From NCBI GenBank assembly GCA_019187405.1, contig JABAQZ010000016.1, positions 1-64,000 of the forward strand: 64,000 nucleotides of DNA. The letters run 5' to 3'. Shown piece after piece: positions 36,001-43,801 of this stretch. The stretch comes from Ignavibacteria bacterium (GTDB taxonomy: Bacteria; Bacteroidota; Ignavibacteria; Tepidaquicellales; Tepidaquicellaceae). How positions within the stretch are numbered: the stretch's first letter is position 1; the number at the start of each line of letters is the position of its first letter. Both the position numbers and the translations under genes were made by a program. The notes below the pieces were generated by a model. The model saw nothing but the letters and a program-made list of their open reading frames with translations, was not told where the DNA came from and did no database searches.

Positions 36001-37731
36001 ATGAAAACGAAAATTTTCTCATTTGTTTTAGCAGTACTGTTCATTTCCTCTATGAATGTAACTGCTCAAGATGTAAACTCCTCCAATTATGATGCTTGGA
36101 AGAGAAATCAGGTTTTTGTACCTGATGCTAATGTTAACAAAGTACCTGTTGCCCAGTACAACAGCATTCCTTTTTTGTCAAATGGTCAGACGCCTGACAG
36201 ACCTACATGTCTGTTTGAGCCTTTTGATTCTGCTACGTGGACTATTGCTATGGCAAGAAATGATGACGGATCATCTGCAAGTATAGCTCTTCCGTTTACA
36301 TTTAATTTGTATGGTGATCTTTATACTTCCGTTTACATTAACAATAATGGAAATATAACTTTTACGAGTCCATATAGTACATTTACTCCATTTGCATTCC
36401 CGAGTTCACCACTTGCAATTGTAGCTCCATTCTTTGCAGATGTTGATACAAGAAATACTCTGAGTGGATTAGTTTACTATAAAATGGAATCAAACAGAAT
36501 GACTATTACCTGGGACAGCGTAGGTTATTATAATGCCCATGTAGATAAAAGAAATACATTCCAGCTTATTATTTCCGACGGATCCGATCCTTACATAGGA
36601 ATCGGAAATAATGTCTGCTTCAGTTACGGTGACATGAACTGGACAACCGGTGATGCTTCACTCGGTATCGGCGGATTCGGTCCTCCATCAACTGCAGCAA
36701 CGCTTGGAGTAAACAAAGGCGACGGAACAACATTTGCCACTTTGGGAAGATTTTGCCGAGACAATTCAAATTATTACGGACCCGGAGCAGATACAAACGG
36801 AGTTCATTATCTTGACTGCAGAGGCTATTGCTTTAATGCCAGTAATGCAGGAAATATCTGTCCAGTACCATCGGGTTTCCCCGGAACTGCTCCTGTTAAT
36901 GTAACTTGCGGCACAACTTATGTAGGCCATTATTCAATGAGCGCGCCAGAAGCAACTCAATTAGTTTCAGGAAGCGTATCAGGAGTACCGCCTAATATGA
37001 CGGTTAACATTACCAATGGTTTGACATGTACTTTTGATGTTACTTACGCTCCAACAGCGGGTGATGTTGGCGTTCATATTGTATGCTTCCAGGGAGTAGA
37101 TAATTTCACTCCTCCTTGCACAACTACAGTATGTGTTACATACATAGTTGATTGTCCGGGACCTGTCGAGCTTACTTCATTTACATCAACGGTAACAAAC
37201 AGAGATGTCACACTCAACTGGTCAACGGCAACAGAAACAAATAACTCCGGCTTTGACATAGAAAGATCCGGCGGAAACAATGAATGGACAAAAGTTGGAT
37301 TTGTAACCGGACATGGTACTGTTACAGTTCCGCTGTCATATTCATTTACCGACAGAGGTCTTGCTTCAGGCGTATATAATTACAGACTGAAACAAATCGA
37401 CTTCAACGGTAACTTCGAATATTTCAACCTCAGTAACGAAGTGATTATCGGAACGCCAACTACATTCAGCCTGAAACAGAATTATCCGAATCCGTTCAAT
37501 CCATCAACAAAGATTGAATATGCAATTCCATTCGATGGAAAGGTTAGTCTGTCAATATTTGACATGTCAGGAAAAGAGATTTCAAAATTGGTTAACGGCA
37601 CACAAACTGCAGGTTACTATTCAGTCAACTTTGACGGAACAAATCTTGCCAGCGGTGTTTATTATTACAGGATTGAAGTATCGGGACAAAACAACTTTGT
37701 CGATACGAGAAAGATGCTGTTAGTAAAATAA
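36001..37731 (+). CDS. Secreted protein with nidogen-like and Fn3-like domains, T9SS cargo
   Basis: 576 residues with a signal peptide to about residue 22 (LAVLFISSMNVTAQ). Residues 85-235 match the nidogen extracellular (NIDO) pattern: YTSVYINNNGNITF, LAIVAPFFADVDTRN, VYYKM, MTITWDSVGYYN and NTFQLIISDG. Residues 295-380 are a Cys-containing Ig-like domain. The Fn3-like domain LNWSTATETNNSGFDIER to NYRLKQIDFNGNFEYF follows, then the T9SS tail QNYPNPFNPSTKIEYAIP, IFDMSGKEI, SGVYYYRIEV and RKMLLVK. NIDO domains occur in matrix and adhesion proteins, so a cell-surface adhesin is likely. ATG start at 36001, monocistronic, with its own terminator. Confidence 0.86.
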   Translation: MKTKIFSFVLAVLFISSMNVTAQDVNSSNYDAWKRNQVFVPDANVNKVPVAQYNSIPFLSNGQTPDRPTCLFEPFDSATWTIAMARNDDGSSASIALPFTFNLYGDLYTSVYINNNGNITFTSPYSTFTPFAFPSSPLAIVAPFFADVDTRNTLSGLVYYKMESNRMTITWDSVGYYNAHVDKRNTFQLIISDGSDPYIGIGNNVCFSYGDMNWTTGDASLGIGGFGPPSTAATLGVNKGDGTTFATLGRFCRDNSNYYGPGADTNGVHYLDCRGYCFNASNAGNICPVPSGFPGTAPVNVTCGTTYVGHYSMSAPEATQLVSGSVSGVPPNMTVNITNGLTCTFDVTYAPTAGDVGVHIVCFQGVDNFTPPCTTTVCVTYIVDCPGPVELTSFTSTVTNRDVTLNWSTATETNNSGFDIERSGGNNEWTKVGFVTGHGTVTVPLSYSFTDRGLASGVYNYRLKQIDFNGNFEYFNLSNEVIIGTPTTFSLKQNYPNPFNPSTKIEYAIPFDGKVSLSIFDMSGKEISKLVNGTQTAGYYSVNFDGTNLASGVYYYRIEVSGQNNFVDTRKMLLVK

Positions 37732-37744
37732 TATCTTAAATTAT

Positions 37745-37779
37745 ACTGCGGGAATGTCTGAAAAGACATTCCCAGCAGT
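37745..37779 (+). terminator. Intrinsic terminator of the nidogen-like gene
   Basis: Stem GGGAATGTCT (37750-37759) / AGACATTCCC (37764-37773) closed by a GAAA tetraloop and extended by ACTGC/GCAGT across a 1-nt bulge. It begins 14 bases after the stop. The downstream T-run is short (CTTTT at a distance), but the stem is the strongest in the region. Confidence 0.75.
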
Positions 37780-37795
37780 AATTAAACTTTTCCCG

Positions 37796-37905
37796 TTATA
37801 AAGAGATCACTTTTCTCATATTTGTATTTCTTTCAATTTCAGCCGGCTCAAGAGTTTTACCTGCTTATAATTTTACTTCAAAAAACTTATCATAGAATTC
37901 AACTT
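37796..37905 (-). pseudogene. Possible relic of a T9SS sorting-domain tail
   Basis: The minus strand between 37905 and the stop at 37796 reads VEVEFYDKFFEVKL, a stop, then AGKTLEPAEIERNTNMRKV and a few more residues. The order EVEF, KL, AG and a basic ...MRKV end recalls the last 40 residues of T9SS sorting domains, but it is interrupted by a stop and lacks the NPFNP motif. A chance resemblance is quite possible. Confidence 0.2.
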
Positions 37906-38207
37906 CTACTAAAATCGGAAGCTCTGAAAAATTAATTACCGGAGACCGGATAACAGCTACGGAATTTCACGGTTTGATTAATCCATGTTTCATTGACAGT
38001 ATATGATAAACTCTGACAGGAAGTAAAGACTATTCTTTTGGAAAATTAAGACGAAGATAATTATAAGAACAACATTGATGCTTACTGACTTTCAAACGTT
38101 CTTTATTTTTACAGATTTAATACGGAAAACTTTTTTTTAAATGAAAAAGATTCCTCTCTATCGGGTTTGCATAAATGGACTCTCTAAATCATCTCTATTT
38201 TAATAAA
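37906..38207. other. Intergenic DNA without recognisable features
   Basis: No open frame of credible length on either strand, no RNA gene and no strong hairpin. The sequence is AT-rich and ends in the promoter of the serine hydrolase gene. Confidence 0.5.
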
Positions 38208-38238
38208 TTGAAGTAGGTATTGAAAATCAATATATTTG
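38208..38238 (+). promoter_or_regulatory. Bacteroidota-type promoter of the serine hydrolase gene
   Basis: TTG at 38208-38210, a 20-base spacer, then TATATTTG at 38231-38238, matching the TTG / TAnnTTTG consensus. The ATG at 38246 is only 7 bases past the box, so the mRNA would have almost no leader. Confidence 0.6.
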
Positions 38239-38245
38239 TAAACAA

Positions 38246-39421
38246 ATGAGATTTCTTACCGTCATAACGTGCTTATTTTGCATTGCAATAGCTGATATTA
38301 TTGCAGGAGATTTTTCAGAAATAGACAAAACGGTTAATACAGGTATATCAAATAGTTTTTATCCTGGCGCACAGTTGCTAATAGGCAATGAAAACAATAT
38401 AATTTACAAACAGAATTACGGTAATTTTACTTATGATGAATTTTCAAATATTGTAACCGATGAAAGTATGTTTGACATAGCTTCGCTGACAAAAGTCGTA
38501 GCGACAACCACTTCGATCATGATATTGTATAACAACGGCAGGATTGATTTGAATGAATATGTTTCAAAATATATTCCGGAGTTTAAAAGTAACGGAAAAG
38601 ATGAAATAAAAGTCATTAACCTTCTTGTACACAATTCCGGACTCGAAGCATGGAGACCATTTTACAAAACATGCTCCACTAAAGAAGATGTTCTTGCTGA
38701 AATTTTTGAAGCTGAGCTTAACTATCCTATTGGGTCGAAAACTTTATACAGTGATCTAAATGCGGTGCTTCTTGGACTAATTGTAGAAAGAATTACCGGA
38801 ACATCGCTTGATAAATTCTGCATGGAAAATATATTCGTAAATCTTGGGATGAAGAATTCATCTTTTAATCCTGAAGAAAGCTTTAAAAAAAATATACTTC
38901 CAACAGAAAATGATGCATACTGGAGGATGAGACAAATACAGGGAGAAGTTCATGACGAAACAGCATCTCTTATGGGAGGTGTATCAGGAAATGCCGGAAT
39001 GTTTTCCAATGCAACAGATCTTTACAAGTTTATGCAAATGATGCTGAAAGAAGGAATGTATTACAATGTATTCAGCAGAGGTTTAAAAGAAGAAAGAATG
39101 TTCAAACCGGAGATTGTCAGAATGTTTACTGCAAAGTATCCTGAAACAAATTATTTTAATACACGCGCTCTCGGCTGGGAAACAAAACCTGAACAGAAAC
39201 GTGCTGATGTGAGGATTCCATGCGGCGAGTTAATTTCGGAAAACTGTTTCGGTCATACAGGATTTACCGGAACGAGTATCTGGTGTGATATTGACAGAAA
39301 GCTCATAATAATATTTCTCACAAACAGAATTTATCCATCCAGGGAAAATTATGGTATAGGCACTGTAAGGCCGGAAGTACATAATAAAGCAATTGAAACA
39401 GCATCTAAAATGAATGATTAA
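38246..39421 (+). CDS. Secreted serine hydrolase, class C beta-lactamase / penicillin-binding-protein fold
   Basis: 391 residues with an N-terminal signal peptide (MRFLTVITCLFCIAIADIIA). The catalytic motifs of the family are present: SLTK (SxxK nucleophile and general base) in FDIASLTKVVATTT, YSD in the YxN position (TLYSDLNAVLLG) and HTG near the C-terminus (GHTGFTGTSIW). The family spans esterases, D-aminopeptidases, DD-peptidases and beta-lactamases, so the substrate is unknown; an antibiotic-resistance role should not be assumed. Length is typical (about 350-400). It is first in the plus-strand run, 20 bases before pruA, and has a nearly leaderless promoter. Confidence 0.86.
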   Translation: MRFLTVITCLFCIAIADIIAGDFSEIDKTVNTGISNSFYPGAQLLIGNENNIIYKQNYGNFTYDEFSNIVTDESMFDIASLTKVVATTTSIMILYNNGRIDLNEYVSKYIPEFKSNGKDEIKVINLLVHNSGLEAWRPFYKTCSTKEDVLAEIFEAELNYPIGSKTLYSDLNAVLLGLIVERITGTSLDKFCMENIFVNLGMKNSSFNPEESFKKNILPTENDAYWRMRQIQGEVHDETASLMGGVSGNAGMFSNATDLYKFMQMMLKEGMYYNVFSRGLKEERMFKPEIVRMFTAKYPETNYFNTRALGWETKPEQKRADVRIPCGELISENCFGHTGFTGTSIWCDIDRKLIIIFLTNRIYPSRENYGIGTVRPEVHNKAIETASKMND

Positions 39422-39441
39422 ACAACATAAAACATATAGAC

Positions 39442-41001
39442 ATGAAATTATCTAAATTTAAAAACGAACCATTTACTGATTTTACAAAGAAGAAGAACAG
39501 ACAGGATTTCGAAAAGGCATTAAATAAAGTTACAAAAAGATTTAACATTGAATATCCGGTAACAATAGGAGGTGAAAAATTTTTTACGGATAACAAGTTA
39601 TATTCATTTAATCCATCCGACAAAGAGCAAGTTGTCGGCGTTTTCCAGAAAGCATCCGCTGAAATGGCGATTAAAGCAATTGAAATTGCAAACAATACTT
39701 TTCACGACTGGAAAAAAACTCCTGTAAAGGAAAGAGTAAAGTACATACTTGAAGCTGCCAAGAGAATGCGCAAGAGAAAACATGAATTTTCGGCAATGAT
39801 GGTTTATGAAGTTGGTAAAAACTGGGCTGAAGCTGACGGTGATACCGCCGAAGCCATTGACTTTATGGAATATTATTCGAGAGAAATGCTTCGATACAGT
39901 GAAGGTATGAATGTCGTTCAGATTCAGGGTGAAAAAAATAAATGCGAGTACTTACCACTTGGAGTTGGTGTTGTGATACCGCCTTGGAATTTTCCGCTTG
40001 CCATACTTGTGGGAATGACAGTTGCGGCAGTTGTAACAGGAAATACAGTTGTACTGAAACCTTCCAGCGACTCCCCTGCCATTGCACAGATGTTTTTTGA
40101 ACTGCTTGAAGAAATAAAATTACCTAAGGGTGTTGTAAATTTTCTAACCGGAGACGGCAGTGTCATCGGTGATTTGATTGTAACACATCATCTTACGAGA
40201 TTCGTTTCATTCACGGGTTCAATGGATGTTGGATTAAGAATAAACGAACTTGCTGCAAAAAAACAGGCTTCACAGAAATGGATAAAAAGAGTAGTTGCCG
40301 AGATGGGAGGCAAGGATGCAATAATTATTGATTCCGAAATTGATAATTTTGATAATGCAGTTAAGGGTGTTATACAATCTGCATTTGGATTTCAAGGACA
40401 GAAATGTTCGGCTTGTTCGAGAGTAATAGTGGATGAAAAATTATACGATAAGTTTTGCGATGCATTAGCTGAAGAAGCAAAAAATATAAAAGTAAGCGCT
40501 GCTGCAGATAATCCAAACATGGGACCGGTTATAAACGAAAGGTCAAAGAACTCAATTGTCAATTATATTAAGAAAGCAATTGACGAAGGAGGAAAGTTAA
40601 TCTTTGGCGGCGGCGAGCTGAGTACAAAGGGATTCTTCATTCAGCCTACTATAATTAAAGATGTAAAACCGGATGCAACTATTGCGCAGGAAGAAATTTT
40701 CGGACCGGTTCTTGCCGTAATCAAATCAAATAATTTTGATAATGCTCTCGAGATAGCCAATAACACATTGTACGGATTGACCGGAGCAGTATATTCCAGG
40801 AGCAAGAAAAAGCTGGAAAAGGCAGAGAAGGAATTCTTTGTAGGCAATCTTTATCTTAACCGGAAATGTACCGGAGCGCTTGTAGGAGTTCATCCATTTG
40901 GAGGATTTAATATGAGCGGAACTGATTCGAAAGCCGGCGGAAGAGATTATCTCGGATTGTTCATGCAGGCAAAATCGATTGCTCAAAAAACAAAAAATTA
41001 A
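39442..41001 (+). CDS. pruA: L-glutamate gamma-semialdehyde (1-pyrroline-5-carboxylate) dehydrogenase
   Basis: 519 residues, the size of the stand-alone RocA/PruA enzymes. It oxidises glutamate semialdehyde to glutamate with NAD, the second step of proline breakdown. Visible elements are the long N-terminal arm (FKNEPFTDFTKKKNRQDF), PPWNFPLAI, the NAD-binding FTGSMDVGLRI, the general-base Glu in VAEMGGKDAIIID, the catalytic Cys in GFQGQKCSACSR, EEIFGPVLAVI and the C-terminal HPFGGFNMSGTDSKAGG. Proline dehydrogenase is not in the window. ATG start at 39442. The lipoprotein gene begins 2 bases after its stop. Confidence 0.93.
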   Translation: MKLSKFKNEPFTDFTKKKNRQDFEKALNKVTKRFNIEYPVTIGGEKFFTDNKLYSFNPSDKEQVVGVFQKASAEMAIKAIEIANNTFHDWKKTPVKERVKYILEAAKRMRKRKHEFSAMMVYEVGKNWAEADGDTAEAIDFMEYYSREMLRYSEGMNVVQIQGEKNKCEYLPLGVGVVIPPWNFPLAILVGMTVAAVVTGNTVVLKPSSDSPAIAQMFFELLEEIKLPKGVVNFLTGDGSVIGDLIVTHHLTRFVSFTGSMDVGLRINELAAKKQASQKWIKRVVAEMGGKDAIIIDSEIDNFDNAVKGVIQSAFGFQGQKCSACSRVIVDEKLYDKFCDALAEEAKNIKVSAAADNPNMGPVINERSKNSIVNYIKKAIDEGGKLIFGGGELSTKGFFIQPTIIKDVKPDATIAQEEIFGPVLAVIKSNNFDNALEIANNTLYGLTGAVYSRSKKKLEKAEKEFFVGNLYLNRKCTGALVGVHPFGGFNMSGTDSKAGGRDYLGLFMQAKSIAQKTKN

Positions 41002-41003
41002 AT

Positions 41004-41291
41004 ATGAAAAATAAAATCATTGCAGTTACGTTAGCATCCGTATTTTTAGTTTACGGATGCGAAAAGATCGGCGAGAAAATTCAGGAAAAAGTAAATGAGA
41101 AAGTTGAGACTGAACTTGATAAGCAGCTGCAGAAAGTCGATTCGGCGCTCGAGAAAACAAAGACACAGCTTGATACGATGAGCAATAAAACTTTTGAGAC
41201 AATGGATTCGGTTAAGTATAAACTTGATTCGGTAAGCAAAGAAATCAAAGAATTAATAGATAAACAGAAAAAAATCATCGATTCAAAATAA
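41004..41291 (+). CDS. Small coiled-coil lipoprotein
   Basis: 95 residues. The N-terminus MKNKIIAVTLASVFLVYGC is a lipoprotein signal with lipobox LVYGC, so the mature protein would begin at Cys19 and carry a lipid anchor. The rest is highly charged and heptad-like (EKIQEKVNEKVETELDKQL, VDSALEKTKTQLDTM), a single long coiled coil rich in Lys, Glu and Asp. The family is unknown to me; it recalls Lpp-like or periplasmic tether proteins in size and form. The ATG is 2 bases after the pruA stop and sucC begins 12 bases later, so it is inside the operon. Confidence 0.8.
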   Translation: MKNKIIAVTLASVFLVYGCEKIGEKIQEKVNEKVETELDKQLQKVDSALEKTKTQLDTMSNKTFETMDSVKYKLDSVSKEIKELIDKQKKIIDSK

Positions 41292-41303
41292 AACATATCT
41301 TAA

Positions 41304-42521
41304 ATGAAAATTCACGAATATCAGGCAAAATCATTGTTAAAGAAATATTCTGTTCCGGTACAGGACGGAGTAGCAATAAACGACATGAAGTATTTTAATG
41401 AGGCAATTGATTATCTTAAGTCAAGAGGTTTCGAGAACTTTGTCGTAAAATCACAAATTCATGCCGGTGGCAGAGGAAAAGGCAAAGTTTATAAAAAAGG
41501 AGGACATCACGAGCTTGTAGTTGAAGGCGGCGTCAAATACATGGGTGCAAACACTGAGAAGGCAAGGGATTATGCCGAAAAACTTCTCGGCAATATTCTT
41601 GTAACACATCAGACAGGAAGTCAAGGAAAGGAAGTCAAGACGCTTTTTATTGCTGAAGGACTTGATTATTCAAAAGAGTTTTACATCGGTATATTACTCG
41701 ACAGGACAGTTTCTAAAAATGTAATAATGGCATCGGTTGAAGGCGGAATGGAAATTGAAAAAGTTGCCGAAGAATCACCCGAAAAGATTATTAAAATATG
41801 GATTGATCCTGCCACGGGACTGCAGTCATATCAGATAAGAGAGCTTGCATTCGGTCTTGGACTTGAAGGCAAAGTATATAAAAATTTCATTACCTTCATG
41901 ACAAATCTATACAGGGCTTATGAAGACATGGATGCAACACTCTTAGAAATTAATCCGCTCATAGTAACAGATGACGAAAGAGTAATCGCTCTCGATGCAA
42001 AAGTTACGCTTGACGACAATGCAATGTTTAGACATAAAGATTATGCGGAGCTGAGAGATGAGAATGAAGAAGATCCTTTGGAACTTGAAGCTTCAAAATT
42101 TAATCTGAATTATATTAAGCTTGACGGAAATGTTGGATGCATGGTTAACGGCGCCGGACTTGCGATGGGAACAATGGATTTAATCAAGCTTGCCGGAGGT
42201 TCACCTGCAAATTTTCTCGACGTTGGAGGAACGGCTACTCCGGAAACGGTCGAAAACGGCTTTCGAATAATCTTATCCGACAAGCACGTGAAGGCAATAC
42301 TAATCAACATATTCGGAGGAATTGTCCGATGTGACAGAGTTGCAAACGGCGTCATTCAGGCAGCAAGAAATATAAATGTAAATGTGCCAATTGTTGTAAG
42401 ACTTCAGGGAACCAACGCTGAGGAAGCAAAGAAAATTCTGGATGAATCTGGATTAAATTTAATTTCGGCAACGACTCTTGAAGAAGTTGCCGCAAAAGTT
42501 ACCGAAGCATTAACAAAATAA
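41304..42521 (+). CDS. sucC: Succinyl-CoA synthetase beta subunit
   Basis: 405 residues, slightly longer than the usual 388-397. It forms succinate and ATP (or GTP) from succinyl-CoA with the alpha subunit. It begins MKIHEYQAKSLLKKYSVPVQ, typical of SucC. The ATP-grasp domain shows VKSQIHAGGRGKGKVYKKGG and ATLLEINPLIV (metal-binding Asn). The CoA-ligase domain shows ANFLDVGGTATPE and INIFGGIVRCDRVANG. The catalytic His partner sucD is not in the window, which is common in this group. ATG start at 41304. A GMP reductase-like gene follows after 9 bases. Confidence 0.95.
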   Translation: MKIHEYQAKSLLKKYSVPVQDGVAINDMKYFNEAIDYLKSRGFENFVVKSQIHAGGRGKGKVYKKGGHHELVVEGGVKYMGANTEKARDYAEKLLGNILVTHQTGSQGKEVKTLFIAEGLDYSKEFYIGILLDRTVSKNVIMASVEGGMEIEKVAEESPEKIIKIWIDPATGLQSYQIRELAFGLGLEGKVYKNFITFMTNLYRAYEDMDATLLEINPLIVTDDERVIALDAKVTLDDNAMFRHKDYAELRDENEEDPLELEASKFNLNYIKLDGNVGCMVNGAGLAMGTMDLIKLAGGSPANFLDVGGTATPETVENGFRIILSDKHVKAILINIFGGIVRCDRVANGVIQAARNINVNVPIVVRLQGTNAEEAKKILDESGLNLISATTLEEVAAKVTEALTK

Positions 42522-42530
42522 TCTCTTATA

Positions 42531-43616
42531 TTGAAAAGTAAAAATATTAATATTGCCGAAATTTCCGGTAACGGAACGACATTTGGTTTTGAAAAAATTA
42601 GCGAAACATATTCGCTGACTTATGAAGATATTTCACTTCTTCCAGATCAGATTTCCGGACTCGAGCACAGAGCAGACTGTGATACATCTGCTGACTTTCT
42701 TGGATTAAAATTAGGACTTCCGGTAATTGCTTCTCCTATGAATACTGTTTGCGGAGGTAGGATGGCTAAGACATTGTCCGATCTGAAATGCCTTGGTATA
42801 ATTCACAGGTTCAATTCAGTAGAAGAGCAGATTAATGAAATCTTAAATTATAAATTCGGCAAAAGCGATAATCTGTCTGCAGCGATTGGAATAAGCATTA
42901 AGAAAGATACGGAAAGACTTCAGCGATTAACCGATAAAGGAGTAAAAATAATTTGTCTCGACATTGCAAACGGCGGTTCAAAAATGATCGAACATTTTCT
43001 TGATAAAATTCAGAATAAAATTCGAGAGTTTGAATTGAAAATTATTGCGGGAAATGTTGCCAGCTATGAAACTACGGAATATCTTATTAATCTCGGCGTG
43101 GATGCAATCAGAGTCGGGATAGGAAACGGCGCAATGTGTTCGACTTCGATCAAATCTGGAATAGGAATAGGACAGGTGGATGCTATTATAAGGAGTCTGC
43201 ATGCAAGGAAAAATCTTAAGAGTAAAGTAAAAATTATTGCAGACGGCGGCATATCGACACCCGGAGCAATGTGCAAAGCTATTGCGCTTGGCTGTGATGC
43301 GGTTATGTTTGGGCGGGTACTTGCAGGCTCCGAAGAAGCGCCCGGCGAAGTATTGAAATACAATAATCAACGATGGAAAAAATACTGCGGAAGCGCCTCA
43401 TTTGCAGTTAAACAGGAAAATAAAAATTACATCGAAGGTGAAGAATCTCTCGTTGCGTACAAAGGCACTGTAGTTAAGATTATACAAGAATACAAAGAAG
43501 GATTGCAGTCTTCGATGAGTTATTTAAATTCGAGAACCATAAATGAATTCAGACAAAAGGCAAGATTTGTCAAACTGACAAACAGCGCTTTTAACGAGAG
43601 AAAACCGCAGGTTTAA
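42531..43616 (+). CDS. GMP reductase / IMP dehydrogenase family protein without CBS domains
   Basis: 361-residue TIM barrel of the IMPDH/GMPR family. The N-terminus LTYEDISLLPD, PVIASPMNTV, the nucleotide and K-ion loop GIGNGAMCSTSIKSGIG with the catalytic Cys, IIADGGISTPG and ALGCDAVMFGRVLAG are all present. The CBS pair of true IMP dehydrogenases (about 480-500 residues) is missing, and LDIANGGS resembles the DVANGY motif of GMP reductase. Deamination of GMP to IMP is therefore more likely, although CBS-less IMPDH cannot be excluded. The start is a TTG at 42531, 9 bases after sucC, so it is probably co-transcribed. Confidence 0.85.
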   Translation: MKSKNINIAEISGNGTTFGFEKISETYSLTYEDISLLPDQISGLEHRADCDTSADFLGLKLGLPVIASPMNTVCGGRMAKTLSDLKCLGIIHRFNSVEEQINEILNYKFGKSDNLSAAIGISIKKDTERLQRLTDKGVKIICLDIANGGSKMIEHFLDKIQNKIREFELKIIAGNVASYETTEYLINLGVDAIRVGIGNGAMCSTSIKSGIGIGQVDAIIRSLHARKNLKSKVKIIADGGISTPGAMCKAIALGCDAVMFGRVLAGSEEAPGEVLKYNNQRWKKYCGSASFAVKQENKNYIEGEESLVAYKGTVVKIIQEYKEGLQSSMSYLNSRTINEFRQKARFVKLTNSAFNERKPQV

Positions 43617-43684
43617 TCTATTTGTATTGTCATTTAATATTTCCCTAAATTAAAATCATTTTGTCAATTGACATAATATTTTGA

Positions 43685-43801
43685 TTGCAGACTCCGATAT
43701 TTTATGATAAAAATTTTTCAACAAAAGATAAATTAAAATTGATGCTACAAATCGCTAAAGAAGAAAAGCCGGATAATACATTGACTTTTTGGAAAGCATG
43801 A
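43685..43801 (+). CDS. Possible 38-residue ORF overlapping gatB
   Basis: A TTG at 43685 opens a frame of 38 codons containing QTPIFYDKNF and IAKEEKPDNTLTFWKA. It ends in a TGA that overlaps the gatB ATG as ATGA (43798-43801), the usual signature of translational coupling. An in-frame stop lies directly before the TTG, so the frame cannot be longer. No homologue is known to me. It could be a real small protein, a leader peptide or chance. Confidence 0.3.
   Translation: MQTPIFYDKNFSTKDKLKLMLQIAKEEKPDNTLTFWKA

Noticed and set aside
38246-39421. Antibiotic-resistance beta-lactamase
   Set aside because: The SxxK / YxD / HTG set is shared by many esterases and peptidases; nothing in the sequence shows beta-lactam hydrolysis.
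42531-43616. IMP dehydrogenase (guaB)
   Set aside because: No CBS domains, short length and an LDIANG motif closer to GMP reductase; left as a family-level call.
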